Shown here one piece after another: positions 39,771-52,577 of a stretch of DNA of 64,000 nt (the stretch's first letter is position 1; each line of letters begins with the position of its first letter). The stretch comes from Rhabdornis inornatus. Its lineage: Eukaryota > Chordata > Aves > Passeriformes > Rhabdornithidae. A program made the position numbers and the translations under genes. The stretch spans positions 646,178-710,177 of the forward strand of contig VWZS01010175.1 in NCBI GenBank assembly GCA_013397075.1. The letters are read 5' to 3'. Below the pieces are notes generated by a model. The model did not search any database. It was not told where the DNA came from and saw only the letters and a list, made by a program, of their open reading frames with translations.

Positions 39771-40360
39771 TGGTGACCCTTTCAAGGACTTGTCCTGTCT
39801 TCTTACTCACTCAGTGGAAGCAAGCTAGCGACGTCTGGAGCAAACCCCATGATGGCTTTGTGCTGTTTTCCAGACGAGCATTTAAAAGAGAGTGCATATT
39901 CTCTGGATAAATATTCTAAGAAATTTCTGCCAGTGAAAAGCCTGAAACATTTCAAGAGCTCATTTGCTTACAAGCACAGTGTCCGCAGGAGTGATGGGAA
40001 GTTTATGTGGTTGGCTGCAAAGGGGAGGGAAAAGTGCCATCAGTTTGCTCCATGGAAGGTTTATTCAGCCAGTTTATTTCCCCTGCATGTGCAGCCAGGC
40101 TCTCTATCTCCCTGCCTGGAGCACACTTAGCTTTAAGCTGCCCCCTGTTACTTATTTTTTTCCTGTAGCAGTTTAATCTTAGGTCATCCAGAGGCCAATC
40201 CAATGTGTATGTTCTTGAGATAGGGCTGTAAGCCATATGGAAGAGACAATACACTGGTTCATGATTATGGAAAAGCACAGTGTACTTTCTTCCTCTTATT
40301 CTTCCTTTCAGCTTTAATGACAGTGAGGAAGCTAGATTGTAAAAGCTACACATTAGGCTT
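39771..40360. other. Less AT-rich unique patch with an ATG-started open frame
   Basis: This segment has more balanced base composition and a few CpGs (for example GCTAGCGACGTCTGG near 39826), unlike its surroundings. A plus-strand frame with a genuine ATG (39849-40130, 93 codons, starting MMALCCFPDEHLKESAYSLD) overlaps a minus-strand frame of similar length. No domain, signal peptide or family match is seen. The patch could be a conserved non-coding element, a non-coding exon or simply drift. Confidence 0.2.
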
Positions 40361-43300
40361 CTCCTTGGGGAAAGAAGTGGAAAAGTGAGATTTTATGCAT
40401 GAACAATGGGATTCAACTAAAATGAACTAATATTTTTTTTCCCTGACTTACATGGAAGTCATGAACTTTTTATAATATAATATGTGTTTTTCTCAATCTA
40501 AAAAATGTATGTAATTAGTAAATCCCATAATATATGAAAAAAAAAGGTGTGATTTTGCTAGATGATTCTGTAGATTATATGTAAAAGAAAGAGTTTTATT
40601 ATTATCACTCCATATGAGTTTCAAGATATTGATGTATTATTCTGTGGGGCAGAACTGGTCCTGGATTTACATCCTCTTTTGACATATCTTTCCTTAATAA
40701 ACAGGCAACTTTTTTCTGACATAATGAAAAAAAGATATCTCACTAGAAATTTGTCTTTCAACTACACTGTATAACACCTTCAAATTAGTTTTTGAAGTTT
40801 TTTTCTCTACTGGCCACACTTGAACAAATATTGTCATTCTTCTTGCTGACATTGGTGTTCTTTTTGATAAAACACAACTCATTCTGCTTTTGATTGTGAA
40901 ACCAATATAAAGCACATTTTGCTACCACTAAATCTTGAAATTTGAAATCACACATTCCAAGTCACATTGTATAAGCTCATCTTGATTAGAAACAGGATTT
41001 TTTTTCTTTTTAAAAAGTATCCAGAAAAGGATAAATCACATGCATTGCCCAATTAGTTAATTCTCAACTATAACGGCAACTTTTACTTTCTTTTTAATAA
41101 ACTCCTTACAAACAATCAAGTCATTCACTGGGAATAAATGATTGGTTGACCTCTGATAGCTGTGGAAGACAAATGAATCAATGCAAAGGTATCACTTATG
41201 CTTCAGGCAGTCCCTGTAGTGCAGATTGTTTAAAGCTGGGAAAATAGCCTTAAAAAAAAACTTTCACACTTTAAATTTTTTTAAATTTTTTTCCTATACA
41301 TCACCTATAAACCACTATCAGATAAATGACAATGAACTTTAGTTCATGTAACACACTACATCAAATTTTGCAAATTGATGATTTAATGTAACTCTATCTT
41401 CAACTTCACCTTACTTGTGTATTTCTATTATCACATCCACAGGTTATTTCAACAAGAACACTGTATGTTGCGATTTTATTCTTCATAACATGTGCAATAC
41501 TTGGCAGTCCTGAGAACAGATTCATGCAGGCATTTCAAACAAGGACCATCTTTACTGAAGTTGTGGCTTTCTGTTAGAGGAGGCTCCACTGATCATGGAA
41601 TCAATAATAAATTTGCATTGACTATTTTTGTATCCATTAATAGATGATAACTCTGAAACTATGTTGCCAAAGCTAGGCACAGTTTTACAGACTTCTGACA
41701 GCCTCAGATATTTCTGTACTGAGTAAGACACTTGCAATTCATGTATCTTTACAGAGAGGAACTTCAGAATACTGTGAACATTTTTTTATATAACTAACTT
41801 TATTCCCCTGAAGAGAGAAAACTCGTTACAAATCTGATATTCAGGATTCTGAATCGCTTTTTACTTTCATGTTAAATTTCCCCATGGTTTCCTTTACTAC
41901 TTTATTTGGTTTAATTGTCCTTTTGCTCAGCTCAAAACACCACGAGCTTTACGACAGACAGCATCTTTTAGTGACAGTGTTGTTTTGTTTTGGTTTAATA
42001 AAAGGTGGCATTTATGTTCTATTAAAGGAAGAATACTAGAGGATAAAAAGAGGTTTTGTTTGCTTGTTTGCTTTGCTTCCATTTGCCAGAGTCCATTCCA
42101 GGATGCAAAATACAGAACACAGTGGTAGAGACTGCACTAACTCCATGTGATGCATTATGAAAAACCTTTTATCACATTGGGAAATAAAGAAAGGAAATTG
42201 TGTCACATTTTATTGGACATAAAACAGTCAGCCATCTCACTGTGACTGAAGGAATGCAATTTATAGTCCCGGGTTCTTCCAGTCTGTGTGCCATGATCTC
42301 TGCTGGAATGCCTTGAGCACTGGGAAGGCTGACACCCTTTTGCATCTCTCATGTGGACTAAGTGAAAATATTGCATCATGAGCCCATTGCCTTTTCCTTT
42401 TACCTCCTTTTATAGAATCTTCTTTTCTTTCAGCAAACAAGCAATAATACCTTGCACTAAGACACTGCCATTTAAATGTTTGCTGCACAAGCAAGCAAAC
42501 ACAGTGGAGTATATATATTCTTTACTTACCCTCTGCTGCTCATTTATATGTAAGGTCAATGATGAATCAGACTTGGGCACAGATTTATTTAAAGCCTGTT
42601 TTTTAATGCCAGCTTACTTAATTCTTGGTTGAAAGACAAGCCAAATTTCAGGACTTATCAGAGCATTACATGAAGTTAACCTCCAGCGCTATTCCCCATA
42701 AAACTCTGATAAGAACATTTTAATAGTTCACAGTCAGCTAGAGTAAGATAGTCACAGAGAGTTTTTCTCAAGAAATTAAAGTTCCCTGTAAATCAATGGC
42801 ATTGAAAATACCAAAGAAGATGAGTATATGAAATTCACTAGTTGTGCTTCAAAAGTAGGTACAGTCCACTTTGAGACAGGATTAGCTACAAAGTTTATTG
42901 TTGTGTTTATTCACACTTTTATTGGTCAAGTATAGAGCACCACTGCATGCTGCCAAGTGTTTAAAGAGGGAACAGCTGTATAGATGTACATCTTGCTGAA
43001 GAAATCTGCCTTTCTTCTGAAGCATTGTTGTCTAAAATTTCTACTTTCCAGCTATCATTATTCTGAGAAAAAAGGACGGCTCTTTTTCCACAAAAAATTC
43101 TAAAAGCTTTACTAGAGAATTTGACAAGTCATAGATGCAACTGCCTACTCCATATTTGATTCAAAATAATGTTAAAATACAGCAAGCTCATTGTCTGAGT
43201 TTTCGTGCCTTTTTGATGGAGAATGTACATGAAGAGTGTGCTACACTTTTTCTTTTTGCTAGATTTGAATTACTAATCATCTGTTTATTCAGGAGCTTCC

Positions 43301-46300
43301 AAATAACTTGAATGTCTTGCCCTTTTGGGACAACAGTAGTTCATGGACTAGGAGTTTACATTTTGTTAATTTAAATTATCAGTGTGACAAGATTATACTT
43401 TTTTTCTTTCAGTCATCCCAAGTTTTGTTATGCATGTACCATGCTACTTCATCAGAAATAAATGAGAGCTTTGCAAGTAATTCAGCTGTAAAATTTCTCT
43501 TGAGACAAAGTTTGGCTTCCAAAGACTTATCAGCACAGGGGCTTGTATTCAAATTAAATTACAGCAGTAGCTTTAGTTTCTAATGACTAATGGCAAACTA
43601 AAAATCTAAGTAGACAACAGAGGGAACAGACAGGAACTGTTAACCTGACAATATAGTATACAATAACAATGGATTAGGTTCTCACAGACTTTAGCATGAA
43701 AACAATTTCCATTTAAACATCTTTCTGATGTAATAAACTTTGTGTCACATGCAAGTTAGGTATTGATTGTAAGGAAAAGTGAGATGGTCATGACCATACA
43801 ACCCTGAGAACTAAAGAGATAGCAAATATCAGGCTCTTTATATTTGGACATAGACCTCCTATGCCTAGAAGAGGGTTTATATATGATCATGTTTTGAGTG
43901 ACGGTACTTGTGAAATATGAGGCAAAAAGAATAGGAATTTATGCTCCTCCCTGGGATTGTTTATTGTCTTGAATGTGTAATATTGCCCAAGCTGTTGTAA
44001 CATTATAGAAGAGTAGAGATAAAGGATTAACTACATAAAGTATCACCTTCTTCAAATAATTGGCTTTTGGTGTTGAAGATATATTGATTTTCTTCTTAAT
44101 ATTTCAGTCCTCTTTTTTTTTCACATAATAACAACATTTCTCTGCACAATTTGTTTGACGTACTATTCTTGTATTATACTTTACATAGTGTTAGTGGTTT
44201 GCTAGTACCCTGTCAGTACAAGTGATTCAATTACAAAAATAATGCACGCATAGGTAAACTAAGAGTATATTAAGTATAGAAAATCTGAACCAGTTTCATA
44301 TTGTTACATTTAAAAGAGCTTAAAAAATTAAACCTTTTCCTATTAGAGAAGCATCATCAATGATGTATAAAAAAGAAATTTGGTGTGTAAAAGAGGTTCA
44401 TAACACAAACAGGTTTTATGGTATGACATAAAGTTGGAACATAAGCATAAATGCAAGATGGTGCAAAACCCCAAGAATGTGAAAGCAGATTGCCTTTTAT
44501 TTTAAAAACAAGTAGTTTTAGTTTGTTGGGGGAAAAAATCATCCATGCTTACACTGTACAGCAGAGTGCAGTGGAAGTAGCAGCTGAGCTAACACAGGCC
44601 TGATTGAATTTGTTAGGCTCAGTGTTACAAGGTAGACTTAGCAGCAAGCACCTTAAATGCGTGCTGGCTGTACCAGCCTGTTGCTTCACCCTGGTAAATA
44701 CACTGAATCCAGTATTACCTGGGCACTACACCAGCATACTGTACATGCCAATGAGTACATTGCATGCATAGCTTGTATTTCAAAGAAAACTGGCTCACAG
44801 AGCAACAGTTTGATTTTATATTCCCACTTCAGGGTGTCTTTCTCTACTTTTACCAGTAAGACTATAAACAGATTGGTCCAAATTGAAACGTCACCTGAAA
44901 CTGTTGCACCAAGCCTCAGTGCAAAATTACTGTAAGGTTAGATGATACTGTCCTTAAGGAACTGTTTGTCCCAAAAGGGCATATTTTGTAAGCTGTGTCT
45001 ACCAAAAATGGCAGATTTTTTTAGGTACTTTCCTAGGAATTTTCACCTGTGAAATAGACAAGTAATAGAATTTAGTCTCTAAATTCAGTTCATCCAATAC
45101 AAGGCCAACTCTCTACTGCAGCTCTGTTGAAGAAGTATTCCAAAATAGAACATTTATAAAGTACAAGCATGAACTCATTATCTGGAGTTTCATTTGCGTA
45201 TGTTTAATTTTATATATCCATGTATTTATTTATACAATCAAACATATATAGAAAAAAATCCTAAAATGGAAAAGTAGGGAAATGGAACATCATTAATATT
45301 GAAGTAAAACGGTGTTTGTATAATAAACATAACAAAATTGAGTTAGTGAAATAGAGGAATTAGTTCGTAGATTTAAAACAGAAGCAAAATAGAACTTCCT
45401 GTTCTGGTTTTTGCCTGTAATAAGTACAGTGAAAGCAATTTTGAATTAAGATGTTTTTCCAGTTTAAATTCAGGCATAAAGGCCGATCCATCAGTTGTTC
45501 TTACAAGCAAGAAAGATGACATTTGTCTCCCCATTGCTGGACTGCAGTGCTCCTGTATGCACCACCTGCTGGTTAATCATGTGAGACAACTCATTCTTTC
45601 TGAAAAAAACCAGCTTTTTTGTCAAAATAACCAACATTGAAAATACAAGAAGCTTCTCTCTATATTTGCAGTCTGCTTTCTGTTGTGTTTGCTACAAAAC
45701 CATTCCTGCTATAATTTGGGAGGCTTCCAGTGGGGAGGCTCTAATTGTCTGCTTTTTGCAAACCCTGTCATCCACCAAAGAAGTAGAGGTCATTTCATCC
45801 AAACTCTAACATGCATTCTGGTATCTTTCCGAAAAGGAGAACCTTTTGCAGCCAAAGCATTTTGGGGGGTTTTTTATGGGTTTTTTTGGGTGTTTATAAA
45901 GAGGGCTAGTAAAGCCTTTTATTGAGGGCTCTGCTCCCGTTACATGTGGCCAGCAGTGTGAGGCTGTGCAGCACTCTGAGTCCCAGCACTGGCACGGATG
46001 TTGGAGGATGTCCTAATGCTCTATAGCTGGCCTCAGATGTGCTAGATATGCTTTCAGACCTGGGTACTGGGATATGAGGGCAGATTAAAATCAATTGTGC
46101 CCTAAAATGAAAAAGGGATGATGATCAAGCAAGGAAAAGCATAAACAGGGAGGCTGAGGTCAACACTGAACAGAGCTGCCTTTCACTCCTCTCAGGCCTT
46201 CCAGGGAGCTGGATCTGCCCAGAGCTGGGACAGAACAGATGTACCAAAAGTGGTCTCTTTATCATCAACATCATTTCCCTCACCTGAAACTTCTTCCTCA

Positions 46301-47029
46301 AAGAATCTTCTGATATATGGAACTTTGGTCCAATCCTATCATGGTCATCATTTAATTATTTTCTGAATGCAGATGTGAGAATGTAAGAGTTTCTATAGGA
46401 ATACCACTCAGTTCATAACCTTCCCCATCTACTCCAGTAACTATCTCTTGAAAGGGTCCTCTATGCAAAGTTTAGCCAGCTGTGGAGGACCAGAATGTAC
46501 AGAGATGCTTGCCTACATGAAACAGTCTGTACTTTTGATGATATGAAGCAGGCCAATGTTGTTTCTTAATATTTAATAGTGGATAATATGCTTATCTTTC
46601 ATGAGTTTAATAATTACTTAACATCTTCTTGGTAATAATGGGTGCAATGGTTTAGTTAGGTGTATATATATTTTTAAAAGTCCACTATCATGTCAAAACT
46701 CATGTTGATCCCTCTTCCTCCACTGAATTTAATTTCTTGTGTAGGTGATTTCATTTCACATTATTCTCCAGCTCCCTCTTTCAATGAGTTCTAGTATATT
46801 TAATTTCCTTTTGCACAGAAATCATTGTATAGAAAGCTTTAATAAAACTCTACCTTTACAAGTTCTACTGTACTCTTTTCACAAGGAAAGTCCATATATT
46901 CAAGATTCAACACGTTATTTTATAAGGGTGATTTAATTTGGTTTTATGTTTATTGTCCAATAGTTCTTTAAAATTCCTTTTAAAAAAGCAGTTAATACCA
47001 AATCAAAATGTTTATATAATCATCTTTAG
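40361..47029. other. Unique AT-rich non-coding DNA
   Basis: No gene, RNA gene or clear repeat. Patches at about 44560-44950 and 45920-46260 are less AT-rich but match no element I know. Confidence 0.5.
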
Positions 47030-47620
47030 TATATCATAGCTCCCAGCCCTCAGTGGCAGTAGCTGGTTAGAATCAGTCATTGTATATAGTTTGGTTTGTT
47101 TTCCCAGGTGTGCTAATTTGCACTAATCAACACTGAATTTCATTTGCCACTTTATTACATATGTCAATATTTTGACACTCTTCTGCACATCTTTACACTA
47201 TTTTTTTTACTTTCATAATCCTGGATAATTTAAAATTATCAGCAAGCTATATTCTCACTATTTACCTTGTCTTTCAGATAATTAATGATCATGCTGATTA
47301 GGAGAAAGAGAGATCTTATTTGAGTGCCTTCTGTTGGGAAAAATACTGCTTCTTTTATGGGTTTTTTTCCAATTTTTTTTACCTACTGTGACTGATATAA
47401 TTAGATGTTTTCTGTATTGTTTGGTTTTCTGTTTTGTTTTGTTTGGTTTTTTATTATCCTTTCTAGGACACTCCGAAATTTAAAACATATGGTGCTAATA
47501 TTTGTTTCTATGATTTTTTAAGCAAGACCCCCTTCTGCGAAACTTTGTTGACTTATCTCTTTTCAAACATAGTCTTCATTGTGATTTTTATAATACCTTA
47601 TATTCTGGGATAACGCTGAT
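47030..47620 (-). mobile_element. Ancient CR1-class LINE fragment, minus orientation
   Basis: The plus strand contains CAACACTGAATTTCATTTGCCAC at 47128, a hallmark of the reversed RT region of old amniote CR1-class LINEs. It is followed by CCTGGATAATTTAAAATTATCAGCAAGCTAT at about 47220-47250, the reversed equivalent of the segment coding for FADDTK. Further on, AGCAAGACCCCCTTCTGCGAAACTTTGTTGACTTATC at about 47521-47557 corresponds to the reversed upstream part of the same ORF. The order and spacing fit one insertion read from the minus strand, heavily mutated, with no open frame left. It overlaps in element coordinates with the fragment at 5900-6470. Confidence 0.78.
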
Positions 47621-48311
47621 TTATCTATGCAGTGTCCTGCTGCTACAGCAACATTTCAATACATCTGAACCTTCAGTTCTCAAAGGAAAATATTGGACTA
47701 CAGTAGTTGATAATTATGTGGCACTCAAGGCTTCAATCCAATATGTCTCAACTGGTCTAAATATATGTACAAAATCATACATATTCAAGACTAATACTTT
47801 CTAAAATAATGCAGCTATCCTCTAAGTGTAAGTATTTCTTTTAAAATTTTCTCATCAAATTAGAAGGATGATAGAGGTCATTTAAGGTAGAAATCCACTA
47901 GTGCAAGTACTGAATAGAAGATTGTTTGAAGCTGTGTTTTGCTTACCAACAAAATAATTCCTGAACACCATTAAGAGGTATAGTTAGTCATTCATCTAAG
48001 AAAATATTACTACTAATTTCTCTGTACTTGTACTAATTGTCTCATGACCTGAAGTGGTGAGCTGTGTTCAATGTATACAGTGAAGAGAAGATTGCATCTG
48101 TGTCGACAAAATCAGTGTACTTCTCTCCAAAGTGAATGGTAACCCGTTCTTGATAAAGTCATGTTTGCTTTATAAACACCACAGTACTGGGAAAAATTAT
48201 TTGTCTCATTGAGGAGGGAACAAGCTAAGAGAGATGGAATATTCTGTTTTCATATAAATAGCAAATAATGCAGAAAAGAATGAATTTTCAGAAAAACAGT
48301 TAAACACATCT
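47621..48311. other. Unique AT-rich non-coding DNA
   Basis: Nothing recognised between the two LINE fragments. Confidence 0.55.
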
Positions 48312-48480
48312 TTGAATTGCAAGAACACTGGAATAGGTGGCTGGGGAGGTTGTATAGCCTCCATCATTAGGCAAGTCTCTCAGGAAGATGATTCAAGGAT
48401 ACCTGAATGTAGCACGTGGGGAGAAGTTTGGCTATATGATTACTTGCATTTCTACTAACTAATTTTTTTTCTGATTCTAA
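48312..48480 (+). mobile_element. CR1 LINE 3' terminal fragment, plus orientation
   Basis: AAGAACACTGGAATAGGTGGCTGGGGAGGTTGTATAGCCTCCATCATTAGG at about 48321 follows the CR1 block that normally reads CACTGGAACAGGTTGCCCAGGGAGGTTGTGGAGTCTCCATCC. The degenerate TTGGCTATATGATTAC block follows at 48429, with a terminus near TCTGATTCTA at 48469-48478. It is short, diverged and non-coding. Confidence 0.72.
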
Positions 48481-49379
48481 CATAACTTTTAGTCCTCCCC
48501 CAGTAAGTTCTACTTTTTATGTTAAAAGTAGAATTATCACCTTAAGATAAACAACGTATCCTGTTAAAAGGAGACCATGCACATCACTGCTTCTTTTATC
48601 TGTAATCATGTCAGACCTTCTATTTGTTCTGAACTTTAATTTTTTAGCATTTGTTTAAAACTGCATACACTAAGCTTTTAGAAACTCTTGTTCTGTTCAT
48701 GTATTAAATAAAAAAACAAGTGTTTTATCACACAGCTGGAAATTCATTTTAGTTTTTCATGTTGTGCAGTATTTGCTCACAGTAATAGGCTGGATTCCTG
48801 AACTGTTTCCACAGGAAAGGCAATACAAAATCTGTTTCAAGTAATTTTAGTGTGGGCTGAGTTGTCACTCAATAAAATGTTTACCAAAGTGAAATCCCTA
48901 CTTGAATGAGAAGTCCAGATGTCTTTGCTCTGCATTTCTCCCTTCTAGTTTCAGTCTAGTATTCCCTTGCAGAGAGTTGAGTTCTGTTCAGATACCTAAA
49001 TTCATTTGCCTAAATGAATATGTCACACACCACTTGAGATGTTGCAGTGTTTCTAAGATATCTACACAAGGCTGGCAAAAATTACATGAGTCACAGGAAT
49101 TCTGAACCCTTTGAAAGGAGCAGCTGAAAAGCCAGTAAGGATATCTTAAGGCATCTCAAATCATCAGACATTTGTGGTTAGACATCAATTATCCCACAAT
49201 AAGTGAGACATGGCTTTTTAGGTCTTCATTTTACCACAAGGTTGGCAAACAACAGTCAAATGGTGATTTCCACAGCTGATAGAAAATCACTCGCTGAGTC
49301 TTGTTTTTCTTACTTCAGACTATCACTCTGCTTTTCCTAACAGTTTTTGCTTTGTTGATCGTGCTTTTGCATTTTTTAC
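48481..49379. other. Unique non-coding DNA
   Basis: No gene or repeat recognised. Confidence 0.55.
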
Positions 49380-49434
49380 AAAAAAAAAAAAAAAAAAAAA
49401 AAAANAAAAAAAAAAAAAAAAAAGAAAAAAAAAA
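49380..49434. repeat. Poly(A) tract containing the only N
   Basis: An A run of about 55 positions is interrupted by N at 49405 and one G near the right end. The N most likely marks uncertain homopolymer length in the assembly. No retroposed gene body was recognised upstream. Confidence 0.95.
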
Positions 49435-52400
49435 TCTCGTTTTCTGCCACTTACACTCTTCTTTCTTGACTTTTCTTTATTTGAGTCAAGGTGCAGTTTG
49501 GCACAGAAACTCTTAAGTATTCAAATATCCACAGTCATTTGCAAGGTGCAATCCACTTTCACAACATGTCTGTGGTGATTTGGCTGTTAATTATAAACAG
49601 ACATAAACAAACTCATATTCCCTATAACTAGCCCATGCACTAAGAGCTCACAGGACTTCTCAATTTGTCAGGGCACAAATAGAAATGCTCTTACTCTTCT
49701 TATTGAAAGTGTTTATGAAATTATCCTTCACAGCTGCTTGTTACCAGCCTTGCAGCTGAGATGCCATAACTGATCATGTTAATTTCCAGTCCATTTTTGT
49801 GCAAAGTTAAATAGATTAGTTTAATCTAACACTGAGGCTTTCTTAAACAGATTTACTCCTTTGCATTGAAATGGAGGATGTTTTTCCAGTGAAGCAGCTG
49901 CAACTCAAATCATTATTGTTACATGGAAAGAAGTAAATCTGAGAAAAGTGGAGACGTTTGGTAAACAGCACACTTCAAACTGAGATTTAGTCAAAAAGTA
50001 ATGAAGTTTTGTTTTAGGAAGAAAAACACCTCTGATTTCTTATATTGTTTGCCACACACTGCATTGTGCAAAATGTTCTGTTTCACTGAGTGAATTGTTC
50101 ATTTTATTAAGCCAAAAATTAACTATGATGTTTTCTCTGAAGCTCTCCTATCCCCAGCATTTCCTTTACAACACTGACATTTGGAATGTCACAGAATAAT
50201 TACATCAGAATGTTTTTTCAGAGCTGTAAAAAATTGACAGTAGGTGGCCTGAACAACCAGCCATCAATTGCCTTGAAAACATGTAGCAGAAAAAATAAAC
50301 CCTCTGGGAAGATGCCTATCACTATGGTTCCACATTTCTCATCTTTTTCCTTTCTCTCTGACTTGCTTGAATCATATTTCCTATGCTGAGGCTATATATT
50401 CTGTTGCTAAATGTCCCCATCTATGATCAAGGAGGTAAAAGGAACTGATTTCCCTGCTTGCTTTCTTCTGGGCCTATTTCACAGACTCAGTGGCTTCCCT
50501 TTGGAAATTAAATTCAAATTGTTTTTGTTCACAAGGCATTAAATGCTGTATATATTCTTCATCTTAAGGAATCTCTGTACCTCCTTAATTTGTATTCAGA
50601 AACATGAACACACAACCATGGCAGCAGAGACAGAACCATTGGACATTGGATCTATGTAACAGCTAATATAATGTATATTGTGAAATACTGTGGATTCCAG
50701 TGTGAGCATCCCTCACAGACCACAGATACTCTGTTTTTCACAAAAAAACCCCCACCATCAAAACAATCCAGTCCTTGCCTGTTACCAGCTCCCAGATTAA
50801 GAAGTCAAGCAGCTGATAGTGAAGGTAAAAAGGGCAGATGTGACATGTGCAGAAAATACTTGTATGTTCTTGCAGCTACAGGCAGGTGCTTCACGGCCAC
50901 GATTAATTAGGTTGGGAGGGCTGCTGGATTGCTCTCTGAGGGACATAAGCAGTCATAAAAATGCATTATATCCAGTTACCTGAAGCCTAGCAGGCTATGT
51001 CCTGCTCTCAGATATATGTGTTTTGCCATCTGGACTAAGACAATGCAACATACCTGGGCATCAAACCATCAGCCTGTAGGAAACACCACCTGCTTCACAA
51101 TTTATGGCACGTCCTGTCGCCAAATGAATCAGCAACTGCAAACACTCCCAATTCTCTCACGTATCTTTGCTTTCTCAGAATGCTGAAATATGACCAAGGT
51201 GAGTTATGTAGTCAGAACTCCCAGAGCTCTGGGAGAGACACTACACCTGGTGAGTTAGCTTTGTGAGACCCCACTCTGACTGATAGTGCATAAAGCCAAA
51301 GTGGCGACAACTTCTTTGTAGATGCAAGGTTATGGGATTTAGACTATATATTAGTGGTCTATTTCTGAGAAGCTGGGAATTTTACAAGGGTACTGGGTTC
51401 AGGAGGGGCTGTGATCTTCATACTTAAATGGTGTGTATATGCTGAGGATCTTGACCGTTTCTTTCTCTGAAATTTTATTTCTCAAATTGATTTTTATATT
51501 AACAAAAGAAATTATCTTGTGTTTGCTGGAACTACCTAACAAGGAAATAATAGCAGGAAAAGTTAGGGGTTAAGGTGATCTAAACAGTGATTTAATCATT
51601 ATATGAAACAACTGGATTAAAAAGGGTTATTGGAAATCCCTTATCTTTCCCCTTCACATTTTTTTACTTTTCTAACGCCTTGGAATAGAAAATAGAAAAT
51701 ATTAGACTGAGACCAAGCCTAATAAAATGTTAGGGTTTTGGAATTTTTTTTATTTTTTAATGGAATTACTTTGAGCTCTGCTGGGGTTTGCATCTTCATA
51801 ATCCTTGGTAGATAAATTACAAAGGCAAGACTAATATATTAATGTATAAGGGATATGAATACACTCCTTTGAAGTTTACTTCAGTGACCTCAGGAATGGG
51901 CAAACAAAAGGTTTTCCTGAACACAGCCATTTTTCTCCTCTAATCTAGTTTTTCTGACTTCTGCATCCACTGTTTTTGTGCATCCACTCTGTGCTAGCCC
52001 AAGAATAAAGAAAAACTGTCTCTAAAATCAAGCATCCACTTTTGATACACCTTTGAATAAAAGCACCCTAACCATTGTATTCTGTTTCTCAGGCTTGTAA
52101 AAGGTTCTGTGATGGAGCTTTGATCTTGAAATTTTACTTTCCCAATTTGTCTGTCTTCTTTCATTCTAAAATCAAATGCAGTTATCAGAGAAGCCCAAGG
52201 CTTCTTTTCATCTTGCAGATAGAAAAGAGCTCAATCTGCATCTAAAAGCATGATCAAGCCATACAGTTTGTTCCCATTATAGAGACAGATACTGAATTAT
52301 GCAACAAGTTCCCAGTGAGCAATTACATTTTAATAATGGTAAAGATTTTTTCTGCAAGACACTTCTATATATGATTTATTTCAAAAGATAGGAATTGTGC

Positions 52401-52500
52401 CCATATAGCTTAACTAGGAAAGTGTTCAGCTTCCCCAGACAAATTTCCTGGCAGGAAGATTGTTTGAGGAGACCAGTAACTAATATTTAAACCACTTTTC
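49435..52500. other. Unique non-coding DNA
   Basis: No gene recognised. A perfect 18-base palindrome lies at 51218-51235, between two donor-like GTGAGT strings at about 51199 and 51250. A moderately GC-richer stretch lies at about 50880-51310. Confidence 0.5.
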
Positions 52501-52577
52501 TTTTTTTTTTTTTATTTCTCTTTTTTTTTTTTTTTTACAGTAAATCTTTAACACAACTTGACCTATGGTAGGTAAGT
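52501..52577 (+). other. Polypyrimidine tract with candidate 31-bp micro-exon
   Basis: T13, then ATTTCTC, then T16 leads into ACAG at 52537-52540, an excellent 3' splice-site-like signal. After 31 bases (52541-52571) comes TAG/GTAAGT with the donor at 52572-52577. The micro-exon would begin with a TAA triplet in one frame, so it can only code in the other two. The combination is suggestive, but T-runs followed by AG are common in AT-rich DNA. Confidence 0.2.
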
